Shown here: piece after piece, positions 8,862 to 17,487 of the stretch
Numbering within the stretch: position 1 is the first letter of the stretch
Layout: each line of letters opens with the position of its first letter
Source: Runella sp.
GTDB lineage: Bacteria > Bacteroidota > Bacteroidia > Cytophagales > Spirosomataceae
DNA: 48,464 nt
Direction of reading: 5' to 3'
Assembly (NCBI GenBank): GCA_023254175.1
Contig: JALQYJ010000137.1
Coordinates: 1 to 48,464, forward strand
The notes under the pieces: model-generated
Seen by the model: the letters and a program-made list of their open reading frames with translations, nothing else
Databases searched by the model: none
Told to the model about the DNA's origin: nothing
Translations under genes and position numbers: made by a program

Positions 8862-9506
8862 TTATTGACCTTCATACTTCTCAAGCACGCGCAAAAAATC
8901 TTCTTCTTTCGAAAATTTAATTTTCTGTTCCTTGATAAAAGCCTCCAAATCGGCTTGTTTGTCGCTAAGGGCTTCTAACAACGCCTTCTTGTCTTTCTTG
9001 AGGCGGGTAATTGCTCCGTCTTTGAACAAATACAAAAACTCATCTTTGACAAAACGCTTGGTCGTAGTAGCCGAGCTGTACAACTTTTCCGTTTGTATTT
9101 TCGTCACGGTGCGCTTGAGAAGTTTTACTTTCCCATCATAAAGTACTTGGTAGAAATTACGCCCCGAAAGTGATTCGTAGGCAGGAAAATTGTTACGAAA
9201 TACTCCACTTGTAGTGGTAAATTCAGTAATTTCACTGCTAAACCGATACGACTTTTGATTTTCTTCGTACTCTAGTTCATCTTTGTACGTGTCGTAGCGC
9301 ATTTTGGCCAATTCGTAGGTTTTACCGTTGTGTTTGGCTTTTACATTTCCTCTGGACCACTCATCTTTCAGGTAGGGCGAGCCTTCGATTTCGGTATAGC
9401 CGTTTTCAAAAATAGGACGTCCGTTGATGTCCTGAATAAACATCCCTTGGGCATGGGCAGCGATGGTCGCTAAAATCAATCCGAGGCAGAGTAATGACTT
9501 TTTCAT
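8862..9506 (-). CDS. Secreted protein of unknown function, 214 aa
   Basis: The ATG at 9506 is chosen because it opens a clean signal peptide (MKKSLLCLGLILATIAAHAQG); longer in-frame starts would bury it. The mature part begins GMFIQDINGRPIFENGYTEI and continues as a beta-rich stretch with many Lys/Glu/Tyr residues (KMRYDTYKDELEYEE). It ends with a charged, probably helical tail (residues ~170-214). No catalytic motif is recognised. Proteins of this style are common periplasmic or surface-associated hypotheticals in Cytophagales. It is divergent from nuoN, with only 39 bp between the proposed starts. Confidence 0.7.
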   Translation of the reverse strand: MKKSLLCLGLILATIAAHAQGMFIQDINGRPIFENGYTEIEGSPYLKDEWSRGNVKAKHNGKTYELAKMRYDTYKDELEYEENQKSYRFSSEITEFTTTSGVFRNNFPAYESLSGRNFYQVLYDGKVKLLKRTVTKIQTEKLYSSATTTKRFVKDEFLYLFKDGAITRLKKDKKALLEALSDKQADLEAFIKEQKIKFSKEEDFLRVLEKYEGQ

Positions 9507-9515
9507 GTTGAATTG

Positions 9516-9523
9516 TACTTTTG
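9516..9523 (+). promoter_or_regulatory. -7 promoter box for nuoN
   Basis: TACTTTTG is an exact TAnnTTTG match. Transcription would begin around 9530, after the TTG at 9513, so that codon cannot be the translation start. No clear -33 TTG is seen. Confidence 0.5.
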
Positions 9524-9545
9524 CTGGCAAATTAATCGAACAACC

Positions 9546-10997
9546 TTGCAACTCAAAGAGCATTTACTCCATATCATCGAAAGCCTTTCACGGGTAGTGC
9601 CCGAAACATGGCTGGCTTTTGCCTTTCTGCTGTTGGTTACAGCCGAGCTAGTTCTTAAAATAACTCGTTGGTCGCAGCAGACCTCCACCGTTTTGTGGTT
9701 TTCAGCGTTTGGCTTGAGTTTGGTTGGGTTGGTTTTGGTTATTCTCCAATGGAACGCCCCCGAAGGCTATTTATTTCACCATTTGCTTTATCTTGATACG
9801 AAAGCCGTTTTTTTCAAAGGGCTCATTCTCGTTGCTACCCTCGTAGTACTTCTTCATATCCGCGTGACACATTCCCAATTACCCACCGAATTTTATTCCA
9901 TATTGCTAGCGGTTGTACTTGGGCTTTGCTTTATGACCATGTCGGTCAACGGCCTTAGCGTGTACTTGTCGATTGAACTGGTTTCGATTGGCTCCTATTT
10001 ATTAGCAAGTATTGGCAAAGGAAAATTGGCCGCAGAAGGTGGTATCAAATACTTACTTTTCGGAGCACTTAGCTCAGGTATTATGCTGTACGGTCTTTCA
10101 TTTTTGTACGGCATAACAGGCTCACTCGACCTTACAAGCGACGTTTTTGCCAATCACCTTGCCCAAAATCACCCCGTTCTGGTCCTTATTATCGGTTTTC
10201 TGACCCTCGGTGGTGTGCTTTTCAAGCTCTCATTGGTTCCTTTTCACGTATGGGCTCCCGACGTGTACGAAGGCGCTCCCATTCCCATTGTTTCGTTTTT
10301 ATCTACCGCCCCCAAAGCCGCTGCTTTATTGCTACTTATGCGGCTTTTAAGTTCTTTTACTGCCGATTTTCAATCGTTAATGGCACTACTGGCACTGAGT
10401 AGCATTTTAGTAGGAAACTTATCGGCCCTGTGGCAAAACGACCTCAAACGCCTTTTGGCTTATTCGGGAATTGCGCAAGCGGGCTTTGCCCTGGTGGGAG
10501 TGGTAGCCTTCAATCAAGCAGGTTTTGAAAGTGCTACGTTTTACATTGTCATTTATGTATTGACCAACCTTACCGCCTTCTTATTGGTCGATTTGGTAAG
10601 TTCGGGCCGCCCCACGTTACTTTCTCTGTCTGGCAAAGGAGCACAATTACCAGTTCTTGCGGTGTGTTTTGTCGTGGTCATGATTGCTTTGGTGGGGCTT
10701 CCCCCCACGGCAGGTTTCACCTCCAAGCTCTTGGTTTTCTCGGCCTTGTGGGAAGCCAACGCTTCCGCCCCATCTTCGTTGCTTATTGCGTTGCTCGTTG
10801 TGGGATTGTTGAATGCAGTCGTTTCATTATTTTATTACTTCAAAATTCCTTTCTATCTGTTTTTTAAAACCCATAATGATACGGGTTCTGAGGCCAGTAA
10901 AACCACTGGAATGGCACTGGTACTTGTTTTGACGGTAGCCATCGTGGTTTTATTTCTAAAAACAGACTGGTTAATGGCATGGGTAAAACAGCTTTAA
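9546..10997 (+). CDS. nuoN: NADH-quinone oxidoreductase subunit N
   Basis: About 483 aa and strongly hydrophobic, with roughly 13-14 membrane helices. It is the antiporter-like subunit of respiratory complex I in the cytoplasmic membrane. Signatures are LFKLSLVPFHVWAPDVYEGA (the conserved Lys/His helix of Mrp-like subunits), LKRLLAYSGIAQAGF and VGLPPTAGFTSKLLVF. The reading frame has no ATG at its 5' end. TTG 9546 is proposed because the promoter box at 9516-9523 would put the mRNA start after the earlier TTG (9513). No other nuo gene is adjacent: the upstream neighbour is on the other strand and kup lies downstream, so this nuoN is separated from the rest of complex I. Confidence 0.92.
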   Translation: MQLKEHLLHIIESLSRVVPETWLAFAFLLLVTAELVLKITRWSQQTSTVLWFSAFGLSLVGLVLVILQWNAPEGYLFHHLLYLDTKAVFFKGLILVATLVVLLHIRVTHSQLPTEFYSILLAVVLGLCFMTMSVNGLSVYLSIELVSIGSYLLASIGKGKLAAEGGIKYLLFGALSSGIMLYGLSFLYGITGSLDLTSDVFANHLAQNHPVLVLIIGFLTLGGVLFKLSLVPFHVWAPDVYEGAPIPIVSFLSTAPKAAALLLLMRLLSSFTADFQSLMALLALSSILVGNLSALWQNDLKRLLAYSGIAQAGFALVGVVAFNQAGFESATFYIVIYVLTNLTAFLLVDLVSSGRPTLLSLSGKGAQLPVLAVCFVVVMIALVGLPPTAGFTSKLLVFSALWEANASAPSSLLIALLVVGLLNAVVSLFYYFKIPFYLFFKTHNDTGSEASKTTGMALVLVLTVAIVVLFLKTDWLMAWVKQL

Positions 10998-11095
10998 GGG
11001 GCGATTTTATGACTTTTAGCATAAATTTTGAGCCACTTTTAATCGGTCTGATGAATAATTTTGGTCTTCCGAGAACAACGGATGTTACAGACCTT

Positions 11096-11103
11096 TATAT
11101 TTG
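11096..11103 (+). promoter_or_regulatory. -7 promoter box for kup
   Basis: TATATTTG matches TAnnTTTG and predicts a leader of ~100 nt before ATG 11211. It excludes the upstream in-frame start at 11061. Confidence 0.45.
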
Positions 11104-11210
11104 TCCGACTTTTTAAAAACCCACTGATAAACTACGTTTTAGGACATCCCCATGTATTTGCTCTTCTTTCATATCTCAAACAGTCCTCTTTTTTTATAAA
11201 TACTTTTTTT

Positions 11211-13166
11211 ATGGAATCTAGCAATGGTCACGCTCACAACCATTTGGATAAAGTAACAGCTGCTGGCTTAATGGTTGCCATGGGCATCGTTTATGGCGAC
11301 ATTGGGACCTCGCCGCTATACGTAATGCAGGCCATTATTGGCAAATCCGTTATCAACGAGGAGGTAGTTTTAGGGGCTTTATCTTGCGTTTTTTGGACAC
11401 TTACACTCCAAACAACGGTCAAGTACGTAGTGCTTATCCTTCGGGCTGATAACCGTGGGGAAGGAGGTACACTCTCCCTGTTTGCCCAAGTAAGACGACA
11501 CGCCAAGTGGCTTACGATTCCAACCATGATTGGTGGCGCCGCACTCTTGGCCGACGGTATTATATGTCCTCCTATTTCGGTATCTTCTGCCATCGAGGGA
11601 TTAGAAATTTTATATCCCAATATTCAGACAGTCCCCATCGTCCTTACCATCCTAGGATTTCTTTTTGTTATTCAAGTCTTTGGGACAAAAGTGGTCGGCG
11701 GTGCATTTGGGCCAATTATGTTGATATGGTTCCTGACGCTTGGTATCTTGGGTGGAACTTACGTTGTAAAAAATCTTTACGTTGTCAAAGCATTAAACCC
11801 TTATTATGCCTACAAGTTATTATTTCAACACCCTGAAGGTTTCTGGCTTTTGGGTGCGGTGTTTTTGTGTACGACGGGAGCCGAAGCACTCTATTCCGAC
11901 TTAGGCCACTGCGGTCGGGGAAACATTAGAATAAGCTGGATATTTGTTAAAACCTGTTTATTACTCAATTATTTTGGGCAAGCCGCGTGGCTTATGTCAC
12001 ACGATGGGGAAACTCTCCGAGGACGTAAACCTTTCTTTGAGCTCATGCCCGACTGGTTTTTATTGCCAGGTATTGCAATTGCGACGATGGCGGCCATTAT
12101 CGCCAGCCAAGCGTTGATTACGGGTTCTTTCACCTTGGTAAGCGAAGCTATTCGTTTAAATTTTTGGCCAAAAATCAAGCTCAAATACCCCTCAGACCAC
12201 AAAGGTCAGTTGTACGTTCCAAGTGTCAACTTGCTTTTATTTTTGGGGTGCATCGCAGTCGTTCTTTACTTCAAACGTTCTACCAACATGGAAGCTGCCT
12301 ATGGTTTGGCCATCACCCTTACCATGCTCGTCGATACGCTTCTAATGTCTTACTACTTATATACCCACCGCTCAAATATGTGGTTAGTGGTTATCTTCCT
12401 GGTTACTTATTTCTCGATCGAGGGCGCGTTTATGGGTGCGAACCTCATCAAGTTTAGCCACGGCGGTTGGGTATCCGTTTTGATTTGTGTAGTTATAGCT
12501 CTCGTGATGTTTATTTGGCTTCAGTCAGCCCAAATTAAAAGTCGCCTGACCGAATATGTGAAACTCAATAAGTACGTTGATAACATCAAAGAACTGAGCC
12601 GAGATATTACTATCCCAAAATACGCAACGCATTTGGTGTTTATGTCAAATGCTTCTCGTACCAGTGAAGTTGAGTCAAAAATTATTTATTCCATCTTTGA
12701 AAAACGACCGAAACGAGCCGACATTTACTGGTTTGTTCACGTAGATACAACCGACGAACCGTACACTATGCAGTACAAAGTGGATGTTATAGAACCAGAC
12801 GACCTCATCAAAGTCACTTTCCGATTAGGGTTCAGGGTTGAGCAACGCATCAATCTCTACCTACGTAGGGTGATTGAAGACATGGTTAAAAACAAAGAAG
12901 TGGACATCACAAGCCGCTACGAATCGCTTAATAGACACAATGTCATTGGTGACTTCCGTTTTGTAGTACTTGAGAAATTTTTATCGTACGACAACGAGCT
13001 TCCCTTCTTTGAGCAAATCATTATGAAGGCCTACTTCTTTATCAAAGGCTTTACCACCAGCGAAGACAAATGGTTTGGCCTTGACAGCAGCGCGGTAAAA
13101 ATCGAAAAAGTACCGCTCATTATTCGTCCAGCCGAAAACATCAAATTGAAACGTATTTACAGTTAA
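11211..13166 (+). CDS. kup: KUP-family potassium uptake protein
   Basis: 651 aa, typical for Kup/TrkD proton-coupled K+ transporters of the inner membrane. The N-terminal signature GIVYGDIGTSPLYVMQAI is clear, followed by ~12 membrane helices (to about residue 450) and a cytosolic C-terminal domain (LKNIKELSRD-like region onward). ATG 11211 (MESSNGHAHNHLDKV) was chosen because the further upstream extension is not family-like and overlaps the promoter box. The next gene, a sugar-nucleotide epimerase, starts one base after this stop, so kup leads a three-gene unit with that gene and kduI. The pairing is functionally unexpected. Confidence 0.95.
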   Translation: MESSNGHAHNHLDKVTAAGLMVAMGIVYGDIGTSPLYVMQAIIGKSVINEEVVLGALSCVFWTLTLQTTVKYVVLILRADNRGEGGTLSLFAQVRRHAKWLTIPTMIGGAALLADGIICPPISVSSAIEGLEILYPNIQTVPIVLTILGFLFVIQVFGTKVVGGAFGPIMLIWFLTLGILGGTYVVKNLYVVKALNPYYAYKLLFQHPEGFWLLGAVFLCTTGAEALYSDLGHCGRGNIRISWIFVKTCLLLNYFGQAAWLMSHDGETLRGRKPFFELMPDWFLLPGIAIATMAAIIASQALITGSFTLVSEAIRLNFWPKIKLKYPSDHKGQLYVPSVNLLLFLGCIAVVLYFKRSTNMEAAYGLAITLTMLVDTLLMSYYLYTHRSNMWLVVIFLVTYFSIEGAFMGANLIKFSHGGWVSVLICVVIALVMFIWLQSAQIKSRLTEYVKLNKYVDNIKELSRDITIPKYATHLVFMSNASRTSEVESKIIYSIFEKRPKRADIYWFVHVDTTDEPYTMQYKVDVIEPDDLIKVTFRLGFRVEQRINLYLRRVIEDMVKNKEVDITSRYESLNRHNVIGDFRFVVLEKFLSYDNELPFFEQIIMKAYFFIKGFTTSEDKWFGLDSSAVKIEKVPLIIRPAENIKLKRIYS

Positions 13167-13167
13167 A

Positions 13168-14229
13168 ATGAAAATATTAATCACTGGCGGGGCTGGTTTT
13201 GTAGGCTCTTCGTTGGCCATTGCGCTAAAAACCAATTACCCATCGTACGAAATCTTTTGCTTAGATAACTTAAAAAGAAAAGGTTCAGAACTCAACGTTT
13301 CGCGTCTGTCACAAGCGGGTATTACGTATGTCCACGGCGACATTCGTAACAAAGAAGATTTTGACTCGCTGCCTGCCGTCGATGCGGTCATCGAAGCATC
13401 GGCTGAGCCTTCGGTATTGGCAGGTCTTGACGGAACTCCCGACTACCTCATCAATACCAATTTATTCGGGACGGTTAATTGCCTCAACTACGCTCTCAAG
13501 CACAAAGCTGATTTTATATTTCTTTCAACGAGCCGCGTCTACCCCATCAAAACGATTGAAACGTTAAATTTTGTGGAACAAGAAACGCGCTTTTCGCTCA
13601 CCGACGACCAGCCCGTAAAAGGCGTGTCGTCCAAAGGAATTGCTGAAGATTTCCCACTCGACGGCGCACGTTCATTGTACGGTACTACCAAACTCGCCTC
13701 TGAGTTATTGATTCAAGAATATAATGAGTTTTATGGTCTGCGTACAGTGATTAATCGCTGCGGAGTTATTACAGGACCATGGCAAATGGGCAAAGTGGAT
13801 CAAGGTGTAATGGTACTTTGGATTGCTAAACATTACTGGGAACAGCAACTCGGGTATTTTGGCTACGGTGGTACGGGCAAACAAACCCGCGATATGCTCC
13901 ACGTGGCAGATTTATACCGCCTTATTGATTGGCAATTGCACAACCTCGACAAAGTAAATGGCGAAGTTTTGAACGCAGGTGGAGGAGTAGAGAGTAGTAC
14001 ATCGCTTCAAGAATTGACCAAAATTTGCCAAGAAGTTACGGGCAAAACTATTCCGATTAAGCAGGTACCCGAAACGCGTACAGCAGATATTCGGATGTAT
14101 ATTACAGACAACACCAAAGTAACTCGCCTGACGGGTTGGAAGCCAGAAATTGGGGTTCGTCAAATTGTCGAAGAAATCACCGAATGGCTCGACCAAAACA
14201 ACAAAGCCTTAGAACCAATTTTAAAATAA
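13168..14229 (+). CDS. NAD-dependent epimerase/dehydratase, CDP-paratose 2-epimerase-like
   Basis: 353 aa extended SDR enzyme. The Rossmann motif G7-G-A-G-F-V-G13 lies at the N-terminus, with LSTSRVY (120-124) and catalytic Y171-x-x-x-K175 (SLYGTTKLASELL). It resembles the CDP-paratose/tyvelose 2-epimerase branch more than UDP-glucose 4-epimerase: SRVYPI, a long insertion before the YxxxK motif, and INRCGVITGPWQMGKVDQG. The substrate is probably a nucleotide-linked sugar, but the true nucleotide is not deducible. The start is one base after kup, and kduI begins 9 bp after its stop, indicating one transcript. Confidence 0.85.
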   Translation: MKILITGGAGFVGSSLAIALKTNYPSYEIFCLDNLKRKGSELNVSRLSQAGITYVHGDIRNKEDFDSLPAVDAVIEASAEPSVLAGLDGTPDYLINTNLFGTVNCLNYALKHKADFIFLSTSRVYPIKTIETLNFVEQETRFSLTDDQPVKGVSSKGIAEDFPLDGARSLYGTTKLASELLIQEYNEFYGLRTVINRCGVITGPWQMGKVDQGVMVLWIAKHYWEQQLGYFGYGGTGKQTRDMLHVADLYRLIDWQLHNLDKVNGEVLNAGGGVESSTSLQELTKICQEVTGKTIPIKQVPETRTADIRMYITDNTKVTRLTGWKPEIGVRQIVEEITEWLDQNNKALEPILK

Positions 14230-14238
14230 ACCTTGCTC

Positions 14239-15075
14239 ATGCACATTCAGGTACGCCATACGACCAATCCCGTCGATTTTAAAAATTATACGACTCAACG
14301 TATTCGGGAGGAGTTTTTAATGGAAAAAATGTTTGTCCCAGACCAATTCCATTTCGTATACTCTCACTACGACCGCATGATTGTAGGAGGCATCAAACCC
14401 GTGGGACAATTGCACAAACTACCCACTTACGACGAACTTCGCTCTGATTATTTCTTGGAACGTCGTGAGTTAGGAATTCTTAATATTGGTGGCGATGGCT
14501 TTGTGATGGTGGAAGACGAATTGTTTACCCTCCAAAAACGCGATTGTTTGTATGTTGGAAAAGGTAACAAAACGGTGACCTTCAAAAGCCTTGACCCAGA
14601 ATTTCCTGCCAAGTTTATTTTAGTATCTACCCCTGCACATCGTACCGTCCCTACGGCCATGATGAAAGCGGCAGATGCGACTCCCACCGACATGGGCTCG
14701 CCCGAAACGGCCAATACCCGTACTATTTATAAATACATTCATGCCGACGGCCTCGAAAGTTGTCAACTTGTAATGGGAATGACCTCGATGAAGTACAGTA
14801 GCGTGTGGAACACCATGCCACCGCACGTACACGATCGCCGTACCGAAATCTACGTTTACTTTGACTTGGACGACACCCATCGTGTTTTCCATTTTATGGG
14901 CGAACCTACCGAAACTCGCCATATTGTTGTTGCCAACGAGCAGGCCGTCGTTTCCCCCCCGTGGTCTATTCACGCAGGGGCAGGCACGACTAGCTACTCG
15001 TTTTTGTGGGCAATGGCAGGCGAGAATTATGTATATACCGATATGGATACGCTGGCACTGAGCGAGTTAAAATAA
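14239..15075 (+). CDS. kduI: 5-keto-4-deoxyuronate isomerase (4-deoxy-L-threo-5-hexosulose-uronate ketol-isomerase)
   Basis: 278 aa, matching the E. coli enzyme length. It interconverts 4-deoxy-L-threo-5-hexosulose uronate and 3-deoxy-D-glycero-2,5-hexodiulosonate during pectin/oligouronide breakdown. The zinc-binding set falls at the family positions: H196 and H198 (PPHVHDRR), E203 (TEIYVYFDL) and H245 (PPWSIHAGAG). ATG 14239 (MHIQVRHTTNP) is preferred over the TTG two codons upstream. The usual partner kduD and pectate lyases are absent nearby; instead it closes the kup-epimerase unit. A very strong terminator follows at 15166-15200. Confidence 0.96.
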   Translation: MHIQVRHTTNPVDFKNYTTQRIREEFLMEKMFVPDQFHFVYSHYDRMIVGGIKPVGQLHKLPTYDELRSDYFLERRELGILNIGGDGFVMVEDELFTLQKRDCLYVGKGNKTVTFKSLDPEFPAKFILVSTPAHRTVPTAMMKAADATPTDMGSPETANTRTIYKYIHADGLESCQLVMGMTSMKYSSVWNTMPPHVHDRRTEIYVYFDLDDTHRVFHFMGEPTETRHIVVANEQAVVSPPWSIHAGAGTTSYSFLWAMAGENYVYTDMDTLALSELK

Positions 15076-15165
15076 AGCTGCAAAAAAAGTAGCTGTAGTC
15101 CTTGATTTTCTCAAAATAAATACACAGTTTAGACCTACAATCGTGAAAGGTGGACCAAAATCCTG

Positions 15166-15204
15166 AAAATAGCGGTCTGCTACTGACAGACCGCTATTTT
15201 TCCC
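15166..15204 (+). terminator. Intrinsic terminator after kduI
   Basis: A perfect 14-bp stem (AAAATAGCGGTCTG 15166-15179; CAGACCGCTATTTT 15187-15200) has a 7-nt loop and runs into a T-rich tail. Confidence 0.9.
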
Positions 15205-15265
15205 CCTTTTCAAATCCACGAGTGCGGTTGCAAATGATTGTTAAACTAAAACTGTGCGTAAAATT

Positions 15266-15640
15266 ATGAGACTGCAAATGCACGCTATCCATTTCGACGC
15301 AGACCCAAAACTGCTAGAATTCATTCAGAAAAAACTTGAAAAACTTGAAACGTTTTATGACCGAATAACAGGTGGAGAAGTATACCTCCGATTAGATAAA
15401 AGTGAAAGCAGTAAAATCAAAGATAAAATCCTAGAAGTAAAAATTAAAGTGCCCAATGGCGAGCTCTTTGTTAAAGAAAAAGGTAAATCATTTGAAGAAG
15501 CTACCGACCTTGCGTTAGAAGCCCTCAAAAGCCAAATTAAGAAGTTTAAATCGAGACGACAAGACGTAGAAAACAAAACCATCAATGATGCTCAAAGCGG
15601 TACAGAAATGGAAGAAGAAGTAGAAATCGACGAGGTATAA
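15266..15640 (+). CDS. raiA: Ribosome hibernation promoting factor / RaiA-like (short HPF)
   Basis: 124 aa. The S30AE domain fills residues 1-95: MRLQMHAIHFDADPKLLEFI, then EVYLRLDKSESSKIKDKILE and the basic helix ALKSQIKKFKSRR. An acidic tail follows (EMEEEVEIDEV). Such proteins bind the 30S decoding region, blocking mRNA/tRNA access and promoting inactive ribosomes in stationary phase. The 55S-dimerising long-form C-terminal domain is absent. ATG 15266 is chosen over GTG 15254 because Bacteroidota homologues start 'M(K/R)LQ(V/M)H.IHFDAD'. It is a single-gene unit bounded by terminators at 15166-15204 and 15655-15691. Confidence 0.93.
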   Translation: MRLQMHAIHFDADPKLLEFIQKKLEKLETFYDRITGGEVYLRLDKSESSKIKDKILEVKIKVPNGELFVKEKGKSFEEATDLALEALKSQIKKFKSRRQDVENKTINDAQSGTEMEEEVEIDEV

Positions 15641-15654
15641 ATCGCATTTCTGGA

Positions 15655-15691
15655 AAAAAAGAGCGAGGAAGGCTTCCTCGCTCTTTTTTTT
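15655..15691 (+). terminator. Intrinsic terminator after raiA
   Basis: GAGCGAGGAA (15661-15670) and TTCCTCGCTC (15674-15683) form a perfect 10-bp stem with a 3-nt loop. An A-run flanks it on the left and eight Ts on the right. Confidence 0.93.
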
Positions 15692-15759
15692 GTACATCAT
15701 CTTCTACTTTCCTCTACAAATTCGAGTAGCGTTTATTCGCTATTCGCCCTTCAATTCTG

Positions 15760-15767
15760 TACATTTG
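15760..15767 (+). promoter_or_regulatory. -7 promoter box for the secreted amidohydrolase
   Basis: TACATTTG (TAnnTTTG) lies 31 bp before ATG 15799. No clear -33 TTG is seen. Confidence 0.45.
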
Positions 15768-15798
15768 AATTTTACTCATCAACCTTTTTTTACGCTAC

Positions 15799-17409
15799 AT
15801 GAAAAGCAAACTTTTCCTAACCTCCCTTCTTTGCTTTCAACTAGTTGGGCTCTTTGCTCAAGTCCAAAAAGCACCTAACCGCGCCGAAGGCGATGGGCCT
15901 CACAAGCGCCTTATTATTCGGGGTGTCACTATCATCAATAGTACTGGCTCGCCTCCAATTGGCCCCATGGATATTTTGGTTGAAAACAACCGTATTACCC
16001 AAATTCGCCAAGCAGGTTACCCGGGAATGCCTTCCCAAGACGGCATCAAGGCAAATCCTACCGATAAGGAACTCAACTGCCGTGGTATGTACCTCATGCC
16101 TGGATTTGTAGACATGCACGGACACATCGGTGGCGTACAACAGGGAGCCAACGCAGAATACGTATTTAAACTTTGGATGGCTCACGGGGTCACGACCGTC
16201 CGTGACCCTTCGTGCGGCAATGGGCTCGACTGGGTACTTGACCAAAAAGAAAAAAGCAATAAAAACTTGATTACGGCCCCGCGCATCAAGGCTTACACGG
16301 TGTTTGGACAAGGAGCGAAAGATTTCATTACGACCCCCGAACAAGCCCGCGAGTGGGTACGCCAAAACGCCCAAAAGGGTGCCGATGGTATCAAGTTTTT
16401 TGGGGCAGAACCTGATGTGTTTAAGGCCGCATTGGAAGAAAACAAAAAACTCGGCCTCGGCTCAGCTTGCCACCACGCCCAAACCGAAGTAGCGCGCATG
16501 AACGTACTGGCAACCGCCAAGGCAGGTCTGACCAGTATGGAGCACTGGTACGGCCTACCCGAAGCCCTTTTTGACGATAAAACCGTCCAAAATTACCCTG
16601 CTGACTATAACTACAACAATGAGCAAAATCGCTTTGAGGAAGCTGGAAAACTGTGGAAGCAAGCCGCTAAACCTGGCTCAGAACGTTGGAATTATGTGAT
16701 GGAGGAATTATTGAAACTAGATTTTACCCTCGACCCTACCTTCAACATCTACGAAGCCAACCGCGAACTGATGCTCGCCCGCCGCGCCGAATGGCACGAC
16801 GAATACACCTTGCCATCGCTTTGGCGGTTTTATGGCCCGAGCCGAATTTCTCACGGCTCGTATTGGCACAACTGGGGAACAGAACAAGAAGTGGCGTGGA
16901 AAGAAAATTATCGCTTATGGATGGCGTTTATCAACGAATACAAAAACCGAGGTGGGCGTGTTACGACAGGCTCCGATTCGGGCTTCATTTACCAATTGTA
17001 CGGTTTTGCCTACATCCGCGAATTAGAACTACTCCGCGAAGCAGGTTTTCACCCAATGGAAGTAATTCGGGCAGCCACTATCAAAGGAGCGGAAGCACTA
17101 GGAATGGACAAGGAGATTGGCTCAGTTGAAATTGGAAAACTAGCCGACTTTGTCATTACTGAAGAAAACCCACTTGCCAACTTGAAAGTCCTTTACGGCA
17201 CAGGCGCAATTCGTCTGAACGACAAAAATGAAGTGGTCCGTGCAGGTGGCGTAAAATATACCGTCAAAGATGGCATTGTCTATGATGCCAAAAAGCTTTT
17301 GGCCGACGTTCGTAAGATTGTGGTTGACGCAAAAAAAGAGGAGAATTTCGAAATCACTCAACCTGGTATTCCTCAAAAAGCAGGCAAAGTATCAGGTAGC
17401 AATAAATAG
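15799..17409 (+). CDS. Secreted amidohydrolase-superfamily enzyme (imidazolonepropionase-like)
   Basis: 536 aa with a signal peptide (residues 1-20, ...LVGLFAQ), so it acts in the periplasm or at the surface. Metal-site signatures of the amidohydrolase superfamily are present: H107-x-H109 (GFVDMHGHIGG), the mid-chain ACHHAQ, then SMEHWYG, and the late Asp in TTGSDSGF. The C-terminal beta-sandwich returns with LGMDKEIGSVEIGKLADFVI, which is diagnostic. Substrates in this group range from dipeptides to cyclic amides; none can be assigned. It is flanked by its own promoter candidate and by pheS, whose promoter box lies 44 bp after this stop. Confidence 0.9.
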   Translation: MKSKLFLTSLLCFQLVGLFAQVQKAPNRAEGDGPHKRLIIRGVTIINSTGSPPIGPMDILVENNRITQIRQAGYPGMPSQDGIKANPTDKELNCRGMYLMPGFVDMHGHIGGVQQGANAEYVFKLWMAHGVTTVRDPSCGNGLDWVLDQKEKSNKNLITAPRIKAYTVFGQGAKDFITTPEQAREWVRQNAQKGADGIKFFGAEPDVFKAALEENKKLGLGSACHHAQTEVARMNVLATAKAGLTSMEHWYGLPEALFDDKTVQNYPADYNYNNEQNRFEEAGKLWKQAAKPGSERWNYVMEELLKLDFTLDPTFNIYEANRELMLARRAEWHDEYTLPSLWRFYGPSRISHGSYWHNWGTEQEVAWKENYRLWMAFINEYKNRGGRVTTGSDSGFIYQLYGFAYIRELELLREAGFHPMEVIRAATIKGAEALGMDKEIGSVEIGKLADFVITEENPLANLKVLYGTGAIRLNDKNEVVRAGGVKYTVKDGIVYDAKKLLADVRKIVVDAKKEENFEITQPGIPQKAGKVSGSNK

Positions 17410-17426
17410 CGACTGTAAACAGGTGG

Positions 17427-17460
17427 TTGGTGGTTAGTTAGGGAAGAATGTTTAACTTTG
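17427..17460 (+). promoter_or_regulatory. Promoter for pheS
   Basis: TTG (17427-17429), a 23-bp spacer and TAACTTTG (17453-17460, TAnnTTTG). The predicted leader is ~20 nt; no phenylalanine-rich leader ORF was seen. Confidence 0.55.
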
Positions 17461-17487
17461 CACCTATTAAAGTCACCAATCACCCCC

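Noticed and set aside
9513-9545. Upstream TTG start for nuoN
   Set aside because: The -7 box at 9516-9523 lies inside this stretch, so it would not be transcribed.
11061-11210. N-terminal extension of kup from the upstream start
   Set aside because: It overlaps a TAnnTTTG promoter box and has no similarity to the KUP family start; ATG 11211 fits.
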